A DNA stretch of 12,996 bases, from positions 1 through 12,996 of the forward strand of contig JAWLGN010000150.1 of the NCBI GenBank assembly GCA_041685075.1. Reading direction: 5' to 3'. The translations under genes and the position numbers were made by a program. The first letter of the stretch is position 1. Each line of letters begins with the position of its first letter. Positions 5,934 to 12,996 of this stretch are shown one piece after another. The notes under the pieces are model-generated. The model had not been told where the DNA came from. It ran no database searches and was given only the letters and a program-made list of their open reading frames with translations. Source of the stretch: JAMCRM01 sp041685075 (GTDB lineage: Bacteria > Acidobacteriota > Terriglobia > Bryobacterales > Bryobacteraceae).

Positions 5934-6646
5934 CGGATTCCATTTCCATCGTCATTCCGGCGTATAACGAGGAGCGGCGCCTGCCGGCGGCGCTGGAGCG
6001 GGTACGCGCCTACCTCGACGGGCGCCGGTGGTCTTTCAGCGAAGTGGTGGTGGTGGATGACGGCTCCACGGACAAGACCGCCGAGGTGGGGGAACGCTTC
6101 GGCGCGCGCGTGCTGGCGAACCCGGGCAATCGCGGCAAGGGCTACTCGGTGCGCCACGGGATGCTGGAGGCGCGGGGCGAATGGGCGCTCATCACCGATG
6201 CCGACCTTTCCACTCCGATCGAGGAATTGGAGACGCTCTGGCGCGCGGCCGCGGAGGCCGGGGCCGAGGTGGCCATCGGCTCGCGCGCGCTCGACCGCTC
6301 ACTCATCGGCGTGCACCAGCCGGCCATGCGCGAGTATGGGGGGCGGATCTTCAACCTGGCGATGCGGTGGATTACCGGCCTGCCCTTCCGCGATACGCAG
6401 TGCGGCTTCAAGCTCTTCAGCGCGCGCGCGGCAGGGGAGATCTTCCGGCTGCAGCGGCTGGACGGCTTCGGATTCGACGTGGAGGTGCTGGTGCTGGCGC
6501 GCGAGCTGGGCTACCGGGTAGTCGAGGTGCCGGTGCGCTGGAACGACGTGCTGGGAACCAAGGTGAGCCTGCGCCGGGGCTTGACCGCCTTCCTGGATCC
6601 ACTGCGGGTGGTCTGGAACCTGCGCACGGGCAAGTACCGCAAGTGA
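5930..6646 (+). CDS. Family 2 glycosyltransferase, dolichyl-phosphate glucose synthase-like
   Basis: The 238-aa product is a single GT-A domain: ISIVIPAYNEERRLP (5-19), VVVDDGSTDKT (40-50), NRGKGYSVRHGMLEARG (67-83), the DAD triad at 90-92 (ITDADLSTPIEEL), AIGSRALDRS, DTQCGFKLF (155-163) and GFGFDVEVLVLARELGY (179-195). The DADLSTP, QCGFKLF and GFDVE combination matches the DPG-synthase branch of GT2, which in bacteria usually moves glucose or a related sugar from UDP-sugar to polyprenyl phosphate at the inner membrane. No C-terminal membrane helices are present. The start is TTG 5930, giving a TTGA overlap with the rmlB stop; no ATG or GTG lies in frame between there and the first conserved strand. 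It is followed after 49 bases by the 2-epimerase gene. Family is sure; donor and acceptor are inferred. Confidence 0.9.
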   Translation: MTDSISIVIPAYNEERRLPAALERVRAYLDGRRWSFSEVVVVDDGSTDKTAEVGERFGARVLANPGNRGKGYSVRHGMLEARGEWALITDADLSTPIEELETLWRAAAEAGAEVAIGSRALDRSLIGVHQPAMREYGGRIFNLAMRWITGLPFRDTQCGFKLFSARAAGEIFRLQRLDGFGFDVEVLVLARELGYRVVEVPVRWNDVLGTKVSLRRGLTAFLDPLRVVWNLRTGKYRK

Positions 6647-6695
6647 GCGAACCGCTTCCGCCGATGGCGGCGCCGGATCGCCCGATGTAAGACCT

Positions 6696-7787
6696 ATGAT
6701 CAGACTCCTCTGTGTAGCCGGCGCGCGGCCGAACTTCATGAAAATGGCGCCGCTGGTTCGCGCGCTGCGCTCGGATCCGGATTTCCTGCCGCTGCTCATC
6801 CATACCGGCCAGCACTACGACGAGCAGATGTCCGGCCGGTTTTTCGACGAATTGGGTCTTCCCGCGCCGGCGCGCAACCTGGCGGTGGGCTCCGGGTCGC
6901 ATGCCCGCCAGACGGCCGAAATCATGACGCGCTTCGAGCCGGTGGTGCTGGAGGAGAAGCCGCGGGCGGTTCTGGTGGCCGGCGATGTGAACTCCACGCT
7001 GGCCTGCGCGCTGGTAGCCAGCAAGCTCCAGGTTCCCGTGGTCCACGTGGAGGCGGGGCTGCGCAGTTTCGACCGCGGGATGCCGGAGGAAATCAACCGC
7101 ATTGTTACCGATGCCATCTCGGATCTGCTGCTGGTCAGCGAGGAGACCGGGCTGGCGAACCTGCGCAACGAGGGGGTGCCTGAGGAGCGGGTTTGCTTCG
7201 TGGGGAACCTCATGATCGACTCGCTGTTCTTCCACCTGGAGCGCGCCAGGCAACGCGACATCCTCAGCCGCCTGGGGGTGGAGGGAGAGCGATACGGCCT
7301 GTTGACCCTGCACCGGCCGGCGAACGTGGACGAGCCGGCCCGCTTGATGGAGATGCTGGGCGCCTTGGAGATGATCTCACGGGAACTGCCGCTGCTGTTT
7401 CCGGCGCATCCGAGAACCCGCGCCCGGCTGGACGCGCTGGCCTGGAGCGCCCCGGGAGTGCGGCTGCTCGAACCGCTCGGTTACCTGGACTTTCTCTGCC
7501 TGATGTCGCGCAGCGCGGCGGTGCTTACGGATTCCGGCGGGATTCAGGAAGAGACCACGGCGCTGGGAATCCCCTGCCTGACGTTGCGGGAAAATACCGA
7601 GCGCCCGATTACCATCGATCAAGGCACCAACCGGCTGGCGGGAACCAGCCGGCAGAGCATTCTGGAGACCTGGAGAGAGGCCAGCGCGCGACCCAAGACA
7701 GGCCGGGTTCCGCCGCTGTGGGACGGGCATGCCGCCGAACGCTGCCACGCCGCGTTGCGCAGGTTCTACGATCTGGAGACGGGATGA
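6696..7787 (+). CDS. wecB: UDP-N-acetylglucosamine 2-epimerase, non-hydrolysing
   Basis: WecB interconverts UDP-GlcNAc and UDP-ManNAc in the cytoplasm, giving the precursor of ManNAc or ManNAcA residues in surface glycans. The 363-aa product has normal family length and its motifs in order: GARPNFMK (9-16), TGQHYDEQMS (37-46), GDVNST (96-101), HVEAGLRSFDRGMPEEINR (117-135), LHRPANVD (205-212), FPAHPRT (235-241), LDFLCLMSRSAAVLTDSGG (264-282) and LRENTERP (297-304). The acidic residues and His used in the known mechanism are all present (D97, E119, E131/E132, H206). Forty-nine bases separate it from the GT2 upstream; they hold a small CCGCC/GGCGG hairpin (6658-6670) that is too weak to call a terminator. 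No UDP-ManNAc dehydrogenase (wecC) is in view. It ends 12 bases from the stop of the convergent priming transferase. Confidence 0.95.
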   Translation: MIRLLCVAGARPNFMKMAPLVRALRSDPDFLPLLIHTGQHYDEQMSGRFFDELGLPAPARNLAVGSGSHARQTAEIMTRFEPVVLEEKPRAVLVAGDVNSTLACALVASKLQVPVVHVEAGLRSFDRGMPEEINRIVTDAISDLLLVSEETGLANLRNEGVPEERVCFVGNLMIDSLFFHLERARQRDILSRLGVEGERYGLLTLHRPANVDEPARLMEMLGALEMISRELPLLFPAHPRTRARLDALAWSAPGVRLLEPLGYLDFLCLMSRSAAVLTDSGGIQEETTALGIPCLTLRENTERPITIDQGTNRLAGTSRQSILETWREASARPKTGRVPPLWDGHAAERCHAALRRFYDLETG

Positions 7788-7799
7788 GAGAACCGGTTT

Positions 7800-9179
7800 C
7801 TACCGGGCGCCGCGTCCCAGCAGCATGGTCTTGATGGTGGCGAAGATGATGTAGTAGTTCAGGGACTGCGACATGTACTTGATGTAGTAGAGGTCGTATT
7901 CGAGCTTGCGCACGGCGTCTTCGAAGCTTTCGCCGTAGTGGTAGTTGACCTGGGCCCAACCCGTGATGCCGGGTTTGACGGCGTGGCGCTGGCGGTAGTA
8001 GGGGATCCGCTCGGCGAGCACCGCCACGAATTCGGGCCGTTCCGGACGAGGACCCACGATGGACATGTCGCGCCGCACCACGTTGAAGAATTGCGGCAAC
8101 TCGTCCAGCCGCAGCTTGCGGATGATGCGTCCGACGCGCGTCACCCGCGGGTCGTCGGCGGTGCTCCAAACCGCGCCGGTGTGCTTTTCGGCGTTCACCC
8201 GCATGGAGCGGAACTTGTAGAGCGTGAAGGGCACGTTGTTCTGGCCCACGCGCCGCTGGCGGAACAGCACGGGGCCGGGCGAATCGAGCTTGATGGCGAT
8301 GGCGATGAGCAGCATCAGGGGCAGCGCCGCGACCAGGCAGAACAGGGAAACGGCAACGTCGAAGGCGCCATAGAACCAGTTCTGGCGGGAGACGAATTCG
8401 CTGGTGAAAATCAGTTGGGAGGGGCGCAGGTCCTTGCTCGAGATGCGGCGGCAGATCTTCTCATAGAAGGTCACGACTTCTTCAATGGCGAAGCCGGCGA
8501 AGCGGAGATCGAGCAGCATGTCGACGGGCATCTGGTCGCGGCGCTCCCGGAAACCGACCACGATGCGGTCCGGGTTGACGGCCTCCACGACCTCCCGCAG
8601 GCGTTCCATAGGCCCGATGGTCTTGGCGCCCTTGGGCCCGTCATCGGGGTAGCCGTCGTTTACGTAACCGATGATTTCGAGGCCCATATCGTCCTGCCGG
8701 GCGGCATACGCGCAGATCTCCTCCAGCAGGGGGCTGGAGCCGACCAGCAAAATGCGCTGCGCCGCCATCTTCCAGACCACCGCGATATAGAACAGCCGCC
8801 AGGCGAAGACGCAGACCACTGCAGCCGGGCAGCCCGGCAGCATGATCCGCAGCGGCACCCGGAGCGAGTCGCTGAAGTAGCTCAGCAGGCCCTGGGCGAT
8901 GAGGGTGAAACCCGCGGTGAGGATGAGCCCGTGCAGGATGAGAGATATCGAACGATGGCGCGCGTTCGAGTACAAATCCTGGTAATACGCCGCCAGGATG
9001 AAGATCGCGGCCGCCATTTTCATGCGCAGGAGACCGCCCTCGTCCAGCAGGTACAGAACCGGATCGACTTCCAGAAAGAGGAAAGCGGCGGTCACGAAGC
9101 AGCCCAAAACGATAAGGCTGTCCGCGACCAGGAGCGTCAACACGCCAGCGGGTATAAAGACCCGAAACAGGCGAATCAC
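7800..9179 (-). CDS. Polyprenyl glycosylphosphotransferase (exopolysaccharide priming enzyme)
   Basis: This membrane enzyme transfers a sugar 1-phosphate from a nucleotide sugar to undecaprenyl phosphate, starting repeat-unit synthesis. The 459-aa product has four or five hydrophobic segments in residues 1-135, a Rossmann-like CoA-binding-type domain (RILLVGSSPLLEEI at 142-155 to about 260), a membrane hairpin (270-298), and the conserved PglC/WbaP catalytic domain: KLDSPGPVLFRQRRVG (297-312), YKFRSM (321-326), LRLDELPQFFNV (356-367, catalytic D359-E360), DMSIVGPRP (371-379) and KPGITGWAQVN (402-412). This arrangement resembles the EpsB type seen in exosortase-linked polysaccharide loci. It starts at GTG 9179, with AGG about 7 bases upstream. 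It is encoded opposite to its neighbours and converges on wecB. The first sugar is unknown; glucose, galactose or a HexNAc phosphate are possible. Confidence 0.94.
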   Translation of the reverse strand: MIRLFRVFIPAGVLTLLVADSLIVLGCFVTAAFLFLEVDPVLYLLDEGGLLRMKMAAAIFILAAYYQDLYSNARHRSISLILHGLILTAGFTLIAQGLLSYFSDSLRVPLRIMLPGCPAAVVCVFAWRLFYIAVVWKMAAQRILLVGSSPLLEEICAYAARQDDMGLEIIGYVNDGYPDDGPKGAKTIGPMERLREVVEAVNPDRIVVGFRERRDQMPVDMLLDLRFAGFAIEEVVTFYEKICRRISSKDLRPSQLIFTSEFVSRQNWFYGAFDVAVSLFCLVAALPLMLLIAIAIKLDSPGPVLFRQRRVGQNNVPFTLYKFRSMRVNAEKHTGAVWSTADDPRVTRVGRIIRKLRLDELPQFFNVVRRDMSIVGPRPERPEFVAVLAERIPYYRQRHAVKPGITGWAQVNYHYGESFEDAVRKLEYDLYYIKYMSQSLNYYIIFATIKTMLLGRGAR

Positions 9180-9196
9180 AAATGCCTAAGACGATC

Positions 9197-9202
9197 ATTA
9201 TA
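9197..9202 (-). promoter_or_regulatory. Consensus -10 element (TATAAT) before the priming transferase
   Basis: On the minus strand a perfect TATAAT lies 17 bases before GTG 9179, the most AT-rich spot nearby. No clear TTGACA-like -35 is seen at 16-18 bases upstream. A start about 7 bases downstream would give a leader of roughly ten bases. Confidence 0.45.
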
Positions 9203-9339
9203 CCCGTATGGGAAATCCGTTCGGGGTATTGTTCCATGCCGGGGACGAAGCCGCAGAGCCGGTGACAGGTTCGGGCAGGGATGGCCATGCGCGGCGTGCC
9301 GGCGGACAGGATGCTTCTGAAATCCAGAGAGCGGCCATG

Positions 9340-9366
9340 TTGCGTCGTCGGATATCGGGTTATAGT
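9340..9366 (+). promoter_or_regulatory. Candidate promoter of the membrane GT2 gene
   Basis: TTGCGT (9340-9345) and TATAGT (9361-9366) are 15 bases apart, slightly short of the ideal 17. They lie 57 bases before ATG 9423 in the divergent intergenic region shared with the priming transferase (9180-9422). The rest of that 243-base region shows no gene. Confidence 0.35.
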
Positions 9367-9422
9367 AGCTAAATCGGATACGCCGGTACGCTTTCCTGGC
9401 GGCGGCGTCCGGACGGCTTCCG

Positions 9423-10583
9423 ATGCTCAGTTTGGCAGAGGTGATCTTGGCCGCGAGCGCCGGGTTCGTGTTATACGTCCTGTTCGGCTATCCACTGCTG
9501 TTATGGCTGGTGGCGCGCAAAAAGGCCAGGCCCGTTGCGGCGTGCCTGGAGCCGCGAACCGTGACGGTGTTGCTGCCGGTCTACAACGGCGAACGGTGGA
9601 TCCGCGACAAGCTGCTTTCCATTCTGAATCTCGACTATCCGCGGCGGCTGATGGAAATTCTGGTGATCTCGGACGGCTCGACGGACCGCACCGATGAGAT
9701 TGCCCGAAGTTTTGCGGTGCACGGCGTCCGGCTTCTGCGCGTCGAGCGGAGCGGGAAGGCGGGCGCGTTGAATGCAGGAATCCAGGCCGCCAGGGGCGAA
9801 ATCCTGTTCTTCACGGATGTTCGCCAGGAACTGGCGCCCGACTGCCTGAAGATACTGGTGGCGAGCTTCGCGGATCCTCAGGTCGGCGTAGCCGGCGGGG
9901 AGTTGATGATTCGCGGCGGGAGGACGCGGGAGGAAGCCGACATCGGGCTGTACTGGAAGTATGAAAAGCAGATCCGCTTGCGGCAAAGCAGCATCGATTC
10001 GGTGCTGGGGGTGAGCGGGTGTTGCTACGCGATGCGGCGTAGCCTGACGGTACCGATGCCCGCGGATACGCTGCTGGACGATGTCTACCTGCCGCTGGCC
10101 GCCTTCTTCCGCGGTTACCGGATTGTGCTTACCGATGCCAGGGTGTTCGACGATCCCACGGATCTGAAGAGGGAGTTCGGGAGGAAGGTCCGGACGTTGG
10201 CCGGGGTCTACCAAATGATCCGGCGATACCCCGCGCTGTTGGGACCCGGCAACCGCATGTGGGTACATTTCATGTCGCACAAGGTGGGGCGCTTGGGGTT
10301 GCCCTATGCCTTGGTGGCGGCGCTGGTGTCGAGTTTCTGGTTGCCGCCTGCGTGGGCAGTTGGGGCGCTGGTGGGGCAGGCGGCGTTCTATGCTCTGGCG
10401 GGCCTGGACTTCGCTCTGCCGGAGGGCCTGGCATTGAAGCGCGTCTCTTCCCCGGTGCGCACGTTTGTGGTGATGATGGGGGCCACGGTCTGCGCGCTGG
10501 CCATTCTGTTTTGCCCCGCCCAAAAGCTATGGAAGTCGCCCGAACCGCCTGAAACGCCGCAGGTGCGGCGGGCCGCGGCGTGA
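9423..10583 (+). CDS. Membrane family 2 glycosyltransferase, cellulose-synthase superfamily
   Basis: The 386-aa product has an N-terminal membrane helix (about 4-31, ending ARKK), a GT-A domain (47-250), and C-terminal hydrophobic segments (about 292-330 and 346-365). The GT motifs are VTVLLPVYNGERWI (47-60), ISDGSTD (82-88), RSGKAGALNAGIQ (109-121), GVSGCCYAMRR (196-206) and LLDDVYLPL (217-225; D219/D220 as catalytic base region), followed by RKVRTLAGVYQ (254-264) where processive enzymes carry QxxRW. The usual DAD metal triad is replaced by TDVR (131-134), with only the first Asp kept, as in some members of this branch. It probably uses UDP-sugar at the inner membrane, either to extend a lipid-linked glycan or to make a simple polymer; no PilZ domain is present. 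The ATG has only a weak ribosome site. It converges, 21 bases apart, with the next gene. Confidence 0.9.
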   Translation: MLSLAEVILAASAGFVLYVLFGYPLLLWLVARKKARPVAACLEPRTVTVLLPVYNGERWIRDKLLSILNLDYPRRLMEILVISDGSTDRTDEIARSFAVHGVRLLRVERSGKAGALNAGIQAARGEILFFTDVRQELAPDCLKILVASFADPQVGVAGGELMIRGGRTREEADIGLYWKYEKQIRLRQSSIDSVLGVSGCCYAMRRSLTVPMPADTLLDDVYLPLAAFFRGYRIVLTDARVFDDPTDLKREFGRKVRTLAGVYQMIRRYPALLGPGNRMWVHFMSHKVGRLGLPYALVAALVSSFWLPPAWAVGALVGQAAFYALAGLDFALPEGLALKRVSSPVRTFVVMMGATVCALAILFCPAQKLWKSPEPPETPQVRRAAA

Positions 10584-10604
10584 GGCGCCGGCGATAACGC
10601 GCGT

Positions 10605-11792
10605 TCATCCCGAGAGGATGTCGCGGTAGAGGCAGGCCAGCGACTGGGCGTACGCGGTGAACGGGTAGTCCCTGGCAACCGCCTCTCTGCCCGCGGCGGA
10701 GAGGCGGCAGGCCAGTTCGGGGCAGTCCAGGACTTCGGCGAGAGCGCCGGCCAGCGCAGCGGGGTTGCGGGTAGGCACCAGGCGTCCGGTAGCGCCGTCG
10801 CGGATCATTTCCGGGACGCCGCCCACCGCGGCCGCGACTACCGGAACCCCGGCGCAGAGGGCCTCCAGGACGACGTTCGGAGATCCCTCGGAGTGGGAAG
10901 GGAGCGCCAGGACGTGGGCAAGGGAGTAGTAGGGGCGCACGTCGGACCGGTAGCCGGCGAAGTGCACCAGGTCGCCGAGCCGCAGGCGTTCGGACTGCCG
11001 CTCGAGGGCGGCGCGCTCCCGCCCGTCGCCTACCAGCAGCAGACGCACGCTCAGCCCGGGATGGCGCTGCCGAAGGATGGAGAAGGCATCGAGCAGGTCC
11101 GCATGGCCCTTTTCGCGTGAGAGGCGCCCGATAGAGAGGACCACTTTCGCGCCGGGAGGCAGCGCCGCCTCCGCGCGCGTGCGTTCGATAGCATCCGGAG
11201 GCGGGGGCGAGTACGGCCTGGCGGGATTATGGCGCACGAAGATGCGGCCGGGGCGGACGCCGTAACTTTCCATTTGCCTGGCGAGCGGCTTACATACCAC
11301 CACCACGCGCCGGGCTTTGGGGAGCGACCAGCGGTCCAGCCGGGTGTACAGCCTGTCTTTCCAGTCCACCGCGGTATAGCCATGATTGAAAGCCACCCAG
11401 GGGTAGCGACGCCAGAGCCCGGCGAGGCGCACCAGGAAGTGGGACTTCACATGATGGGTCTGGAGGATGTCAGGCCGGCAGCGCTCGAGCAGGGCGCGCA
11501 GTTGCGGGAGAACATCGAGGTCGAAGCGGCGGCGCTCGCGAAGAACTTCAAGCGGCACGCCTGCCCGACGCACCGCATCCACGAACAGGCTGGTGGTTTG
11601 GTTGCCGCGAAGATAGGTGGCGATAGTAACCTCGATGCGGGGCAGGCCGGGTGGGGGAGATAGTGCGTGCAGGCTGAAATCGAGCAGGTTCCTGCCCGGT
11701 CCGGCGGCAGCCGCCGCTTCCGAGAGCGCCAGCACGCGAATGCGGGCGATGTTCCCAGGTGCAGGATGGGGGGGACTGGGGTGGCCGCTCAC
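10605..11792 (-). CDS. Family 4 glycosyltransferase
   Basis: The 395-aa product is a GT-B retaining transferase of family GT4. The N-terminal acceptor domain (about 17-185) contains the loop GPGRNLLDFS (31-40), LRERRRFDLDVL and QTHHVKSHFL (111-120), a pattern common in exopolysaccharide transferases. The C-terminal donor domain has VVLSIGRLSREKGHADLLDAF (217-237), LLLVGDGRER (251-260) and HSEGSPNVVLEALCAGVPVVA (300-320), where E302 and E310 form the EX7E signature. No membrane helix is seen. The start is GTG 11792; the first 16 residues are Pro-rich and weakly constrained, so a slightly later start is possible. It lies opposite to both neighbours: it converges on the membrane GT2 and diverges from another GT4 across 50 bases. 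Donor is unknown. Confidence 0.92.
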   Translation of the reverse strand: MSGHPSPPHPAPGNIARIRVLALSEAAAAAGPGRNLLDFSLHALSPPPGLPRIEVTIATYLRGNQTTSLFVDAVRRAGVPLEVLRERRRFDLDVLPQLRALLERCRPDILQTHHVKSHFLVRLAGLWRRYPWVAFNHGYTAVDWKDRLYTRLDRWSLPKARRVVVVCKPLARQMESYGVRPGRIFVRHNPARPYSPPPPDAIERTRAEAALPPGAKVVLSIGRLSREKGHADLLDAFSILRQRHPGLSVRLLLVGDGRERAALERQSERLRLGDLVHFAGYRSDVRPYYSLAHVLALPSHSEGSPNVVLEALCAGVPVVAAAVGGVPEMIRDGATGRLVPTRNPAALAGALAEVLDCPELACRLSAAGREAVARDYPFTAYAQSLACLYRDILSG

Positions 11793-11798
11793 AATCCC

Positions 11799-11804
11799 AG
11801 AATA
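11799..11804 (-). promoter_or_regulatory. Possible -10 element (TATTCT) of the minus-strand GT4
   Basis: TATTCT on the minus strand ends 6 bases before GTG 11792, so transcription would start about at the GTG. There is no clear Shine-Dalgarno and no convincing -35. Together with the matching arrangement on the other strand this suggests a leaderless start, but the evidence is a hexamer read by eye. Confidence 0.28.
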
Positions 11805-11828
11805 CGTTAGGACGCCGGCGATGGGGGA

Positions 11829-11834
11829 TATACT
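11829..11834 (+). promoter_or_regulatory. Possible -10 element (TATACT) of the right-edge GT4
   Basis: TATACT ends 8 bases before ATG 11843; a weak -35 (TTAGGA, 11807-11812) sits 16 bases upstream. No Shine-Dalgarno lies at a normal distance. The expected transcription start coincides with the ATG, consistent with leaderless translation. Confidence 0.35.
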
Positions 11835-11842
11835 GGCCTGTA

Positions 11843-12996
11843 ATGCGGAAAACGACGGCCGGGCAGCCGGAGGAAGCCTGCGACGGCCGCGTGCGGGTCT
11901 GCCTGCTGGCAGACGACATCGGGCCGGATGCGGGAGCGGAGCGTCAGCTTGCGGAGACTGTCAAGCGGCTGGACCCGGCGCGGTTCAAGGTGCACGTGTG
12001 CTGTTTCAGCGATAGCGCCAGACTGCGGGAGCTGGAGGAGTACGCCTCGACGGCGATTTTTCCGTTCGAGAGCGTTTACTCGCTGAAGGGGCTGCGGCAG
12101 ATGCGGCGCTTCCGGTCTTACATGCTGAGGCATCGCATCGAGGTGGCGCATGCTTTCATGGTGCGGTCCGCGATCTTCCTGGTGCTGGCGGGGATGGGCA
12201 CCGGCTGCGCGACGGTGACCAGCAGGCTGAATACGGGCTACTGGTACACACCCTTCTACCTGCGATTTTTCCGGCTGCTGAACCGATGGACGACCCGGAT
12301 TTTCGTGAACTCGGTGGAGGCCCGGGCCATTGCCATGGAGCGCGAAAAGCTGCCGGAATCGAAGTTCGCGCTCATTTACAACGGCGTGGACCTGGCGCGC
12401 TATGGAGCGGGGAACGAGAACTCGCCGGTGGCGGCGGAGTTGGGGATTCCGCCGCAGGCCCGGGTAGTGGGGATGGTGGCCAATCTTCGGCCGGTGAAGG
12501 ATGTGCCGCTGTTCCTGCGCGCCGCGGCGGTGGTGGCGGCGCGGGTTCCCGAGGCGGCGTTCGTGCTGGTGGGGCAGGGCGGCGAGCGCGAGATGCTGGG
12601 GCGGCTCGCGGTAGAGCTGGGATTGAACGGGCGGGTGTTTTTCAGCGACGGCCGGGGGAGGGTGCCGGATTACCTGGCGCGCCTGTCGGTGGCCTGCCTT
12701 TCCTCACAAGGGGAGGGCTTTTCCAACGCCATCCTGGAATATATGGCGGCGGGGCTGCCGGTGGTGGCGACCGATGCCGGCGGGAACCGCGAAGCGATTG
12801 TGGACGGCGTGACGGGATACCTGGTGCGGGAACGCACCCCGGAGGCGATGGCCGCTCCGATCGTCAAGCTGCTGGAGTGCGAGGAGTTGCGCGCGGCCAT
12901 GGGGCGGCGCGGACTGGAGCACTGCCGCAAGCACTTCGCCATGGAGCGGTACGCCGAGGCAATGGAGGCCTTCTACCACAGCCTGGCGCGGCCGGG
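11843..12996 (+). CDS. Family 4 glycosyltransferase (partial, runs off right edge)
   Basis: From ATG 11843 the frame is open for 384 codons to the window edge with no stop. The N-terminal acceptor half has RVCLLADDIGPDAGAERQL (18-36), with the acidic-Gly loop typical of GT4, and AHAFMVRSAIFL (102-113). The donor half has NGVDLARY (180-187), VGMVANLRPVKDVPLFLRAA (209-228), VLVGQGGERE (241-250), GRVPDYLARLSVACLSS (272-288) and GEGFSNAILEYMAAGLPVVA (290-309), where E291 and E299 give the EX7E motif. Residue 384 lies beyond the usual last helix region, so probably only a few residues are missing. It is transcribed divergently from the other GT4, 50 bases away. Similarity to lipopolysaccharide- and exopolysaccharide-type GT4 enzymes is clear, donor sugar is not. 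Confidence 0.92.
   Translation, partial: MRKTTAGQPEEACDGRVRVCLLADDIGPDAGAERQLAETVKRLDPARFKVHVCCFSDSARLRELEEYASTAIFPFESVYSLKGLRQMRRFRSYMLRHRIEVAHAFMVRSAIFLVLAGMGTGCATVTSRLNTGYWYTPFYLRFFRLLNRWTTRIFVNSVEARAIAMEREKLPESKFALIYNGVDLARYGAGNENSPVAAELGIPPQARVVGMVANLRPVKDVPLFLRAAAVVAARVPEAAFVLVGQGGEREMLGRLAVELGLNGRVFFSDGRGRVPDYLARLSVACLSSQGEGFSNAILEYMAAGLPVVATDAGGNREAIVDGVTGYLVRERTPEAMAAPIVKLLECEELRAAMGRRGLEHCRKHFAMERYAEAMEAFYHSLARP

Noticed and set aside
7788..7799. AACCGGTT palindrome between convergent stops as a bidirectional terminator
   Set aside because: The stem is only about four base pairs each side with no adequate T-run, so it cannot be supported as an intrinsic terminator.
7938..9320. A 460-codon plus-strand open frame
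   Set aside because: It is antisense to the priming glycosylphosphotransferase, whose catalytic motifs are unmistakable. The translation is His/Asp/Gln-rich low-quality sequence typical of a high-GC shadow frame.
9501..10523. A 340-codon minus-strand open frame
   Set aside because: It is antisense to the membrane GT2; composition is dominated by Arg, Gln, His and Pro without motifs.
10584..10605. CGCCGGCG and AACGCGCGTT palindromes between convergent genes as a terminator
   Set aside because: These are short self-complementary words expected in GC-rich DNA, with no loop and no T-run.

Overview
The window is high-GC, densely coded bacterial DNA. It looks like chromosomal accessory sequence with two unrelated blocks: a small CHAT-protease operon at the left edge (minus strand) and a cell-surface polysaccharide cluster filling the rest. 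Codon use and the mix of envelope genes fit a soil-type GC-rich lineage such as Acidobacteriota (Solibacter/Bryobacter-like), but no marker gene is present, so this is a guess. There are no RNA genes, CRISPR arrays, transposons or phage genes that I can support, and no gene-free stretch exceeds 300 bases.

Block 1 (1-1880, minus strand). A stand-alone CHAT peptidase with a visible His/Cys dyad is followed 16 bp later by a 166-aa protein of unknown family with one short, very hydrophobic segment. That gene overlaps by 11 bp the start of a third, unrecognised gene running off the left edge. A sigma70-like promoter (TTGCGC-17-TACGAT) lies just upstream of the CHAT gene. The protease has no TPR, WD40 or other sensor domain, so sensing and target functions should lie in the partner genes. 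This is the best candidate in the window for an undescribed system.

Block 2 (2108-12996). Six plus-strand genes are closely packed, four of them overlapping by 1 to 4 bases at successive junctions: a GT2 glycosyltransferase fused to a SAM methyltransferase, a short RmlA-type sugar-1-phosphate nucleotidylyltransferase, an RmlC-like epimerase with altered active-site positions, RmlB dTDP-glucose 4,6-dehydratase, a dolichyl-phosphate-glucose-synthase-like GT2, and a non-hydrolysing UDP-GlcNAc 2-epimerase. Then come a minus-strand polyprenyl glycosylphosphotransferase (priming enzyme), a plus-strand membrane GT2 of the cellulose-synthase superfamily, a minus-strand GT4, and a divergent plus-strand GT4 cut by the right edge.

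Together block 2 can make a dTDP-6-deoxyhexose-type sugar and UDP-ManNAc, load the first sugar phosphate on undecaprenyl phosphate, and extend the chain. No RmlD, flippase (Wzx), polymerase (Wzy), chain-length regulator or export gene is in view, so the cluster is incomplete here and probably continues to the right. Promoter-like -10 elements can be read before most transcription units; at the divergent GT4 pair they sit so close to the start codons that leaderless transcripts are possible.
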